Source: Ardenticatenia bacterium
GTDB taxonomy: Bacteria > Chloroflexota > Anaerolineae > Aggregatilineales > Aggregatilineaceae
Length of the DNA stretch: 7,071 bases
Reading direction: 5' to 3'
Assembly (NCBI GenBank): GCA_026984385.1
Contig: JALSSH010000587.1
Location: 1-7,071 of the forward strand
A program made the position numbers and the translations under genes. Of the stretch, positions 6,008 to 7,071 are shown one piece after another. Every line of letters starts with the position of its first letter. The first letter of the stretch is position 1. The notes under the pieces were generated by a model. The model searched no databases, was not told the DNA's origin, and saw nothing but the letters and a program-made list of their open reading frames with translations.

Positions 6008-6887
6008 CTTGCGCGCTTTGTGGCAAAACAAAATGGTGCGAGATCGTTGGCTGGGATATTTGGCGCGCCTGATGCTCATTTTCCTGGCGTTGTTTTTCGC
6101 CTTCTTCCCCATCTTGTGGATTGCCTCAGCGTCCCTCAATGAAACCGGCACGCTCAACACCCAAAAGCTGATCCCGCGCAACTTCGGCCTGGGCAACTAC
6201 GACCGCCTGTTGCACAACGATTTGCACCCCTTCCCGCTGTGGATGTGGAACTCGATCAAGGTTTCCAGCATTACGGCGGTGCTTTCCGTGATGATCAGCG
6301 CGCTGGGCGCGTATGCGTTTTCGCGCTTCCGTTTTCGGGGGCGGCGCGGGCTGATGCTAACGATCTTTTTGGTGCAGGTGTTCCCCAATTCGCTGACAAT
6401 TGTCGGCACGTTTTTGTTGATCCAAACCATCGGGCGGCATATCCCCTGGCTAGGGCTGAACGCGCACGGCGGCTTGATCCTGGCCTATCTGGGCGGAGCG
6501 TTGGGGATCAACACTTGGTTGATGAAGGGCTTTTTTGACTCCGTCCCGCGCGAACTGGACGAGTCCGCGCGCATTGACGGCGCTTCGGACTGGCTGATCT
6601 TTTGGCGCATCATCTTTCCGTTGGTACGGCCTGTGTTGGCGGTCGTGGGCATCCTCACGTTTATCGGCACATACGGCGACGTGATCATCTCGCTCACGCT
6701 GCTCAAGGACAAAAACGTGCAGACGCTCGCTATCGGGCTGAACCGCTTTATCAGCGACAATTTTAACCAGGAATGGGGCGTCTTTGCGGCGGGCGCGTTG
6801 ATCGGCGCGATCCCCATCGTGATCCTGATCCTGACGTTTCAACGCTTTTTTGTCAGCGGGCTGACCGAAGGCGCGGTGAAAGGATAG
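6000..6887 (+). CDS. malG: Maltodextrin ABC transporter permease MalG
   Basis: MalG pairs with MalF to form the translocation channel. The 295-residue product matches the E. coli MalG length (296) and has six predicted helices; the first spans about 20-45 (FLALFFAFFPILWIAS). The MetI-type core shows NSIKVSSITAVLSVMISALGAYAFSR, VQVFPNS, and the EAA loop E188-S-A-R-I-D-G194 followed by FWRIIFPLVRP. Ser189 replaces the middle alanine, a common variation. The C-terminus GLTEGAVKG resembles the E. coli tail that inserts into the MalK interface. ATG 6000 has AGGAGG at 5985-5990, a 9-base spacer, and overlaps the end of malF by 8 bases, indicating translational coupling and equal output of the two subunits. 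No malK follows within the window. Confidence 0.95.
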   Translation: MFSLRALWQNKMVRDRWLGYLARLMLIFLALFFAFFPILWIASASLNETGTLNTQKLIPRNFGLGNYDRLLHNDLHPFPLWMWNSIKVSSITAVLSVMISALGAYAFSRFRFRGRRGLMLTIFLVQVFPNSLTIVGTFLLIQTIGRHIPWLGLNAHGGLILAYLGGALGINTWLMKGFFDSVPRELDESARIDGASDWLIFWRIIFPLVRPVLAVVGILTFIGTYGDVIISLTLLKDKNVQTLAIGLNRFISDNFNQEWGVFAAGALIGAIPIVILILTFQRFFVSGLTEGAVKG

Positions 6888-6891
6888 AGGC

Positions 6892-7071
6892 GTGGAATTC
6901 CTTTTCGGCACATTTGCGACGGACGAACTAAAACTCATTCACCACCGCGCCGCGCGGCGCGGTCTGCAACATCGTTTCGAGATTCGCCCGCGAGACCCAC
7001 TCCCCGCCCAGCCGATCCGCCTGGTGGTGTGGGTAGGCGCGGACGTTTCCGCCGATCACGTAGCGTGCTAC
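6892..7071 (+). CDS. N-terminus of probable GH13 amylase/maltodextrin-degrading enzyme (3' end outside window)
   Basis: The frame opens at GTG 6892 and stays open to the window end, giving 60 residues. AAAGGA at 6879-6884 lies 7 bases upstream and no ATG competes. The sequence starts MEFLFGTFATDELKL, continues with a basic HHRAARRGLQHRF stretch, and then has PAQPIRLVVWVGADVSADHVACY, which looks like the first strands of an immunoglobulin-like N-terminal domain such as those preceding the catalytic barrel of neopullulanase-type GH13 enzymes. I recall similar N-termini in Chloroflexota alpha-amylase-family proteins. It lies four bases after malG, so it belongs to the same operon, and hydrolysis of imported maltodextrin fits the context. 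No catalytic residues are in view, so the enzyme class rests on this N-terminal resemblance and position. Confidence 0.6.
   Translation, partial: MEFLFGTFATDELKLIHHRAARRGLQHRFEIRPRDPLPAQPIRLVVWVGADVSADHVACY

Noticed and set aside
5393..6196. 267-codon minus-strand ORF across malF/malG
   Set aside because: Antisense to two conserved permease genes, rich in charged low-complexity composition typical of G+C-rich shadows, and without a ribosome site I could support.

Overview
The window is chromosomal, about 60% G+C by eye, and every clear gene reads on the + strand. It most resembles a Chloroflexota (Anaerolineae/Caldilineae-like) bacterium. This placement is an inference from three things: the truA-rplM-rpsI order, a MazG protein with a tetrapyrrole-methylase-type N-terminal part, and a malEFG operon running into an amylase-like gene whose N-terminus resembles Chloroflexota homologues as I remember them. 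No search was possible, so the phylum is probable rather than proven.

Region 1 (1-1325) is a housekeeping translation block. It holds the 3' end of truA (tRNA pseudouridine synthase), then rplM (L13) and rpsI (S9), closed by an intrinsic terminator at 1285-1325. Region 2 (1366-2487) is a MazG-family nucleotide pyrophosphohydrolase with two MazG repeats. It is preceded by only the back half of the methylase domain that the YabN-type fusion normally carries. Region 3 (2488-2964) is a 477-base intergenic stretch. It holds a hairpin just after mazG, a possible 42-residue membrane peptide on the minus strand, a good sigma-70-type promoter, and a 10-bp perfect LacI-type palindrome placed at the predicted transcription start of the mal operon.

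Region 4 (2965-7071) is the maltodextrin uptake operon: malE (binding protein), a strong intercistronic hairpin, a 14-codon minicistron overlapping the malF start, malF, malG (8-base overlap with malF), and after 4 bases the start of a probable maltodextrin-degrading enzyme that runs off the window. MalE captures maltodextrins outside the membrane, MalF-MalG form the channel, an ATPase (MalK/MsmX type) encoded elsewhere must power it, and the last gene probably hydrolyses the imported sugar. The operator suggests sugar-responsive repression.

I found no mobile element, CRISPR array, RNA gene or clearly novel multi-gene system. The points worth a second look are the half-domain MazG, the malF minicistron, the operator/promoter arrangement, the small antisense membrane ORF, and an E. 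coli-like MalE/MalF pair (no lipobox, full P2 domain) in a probable monoderm phylum.
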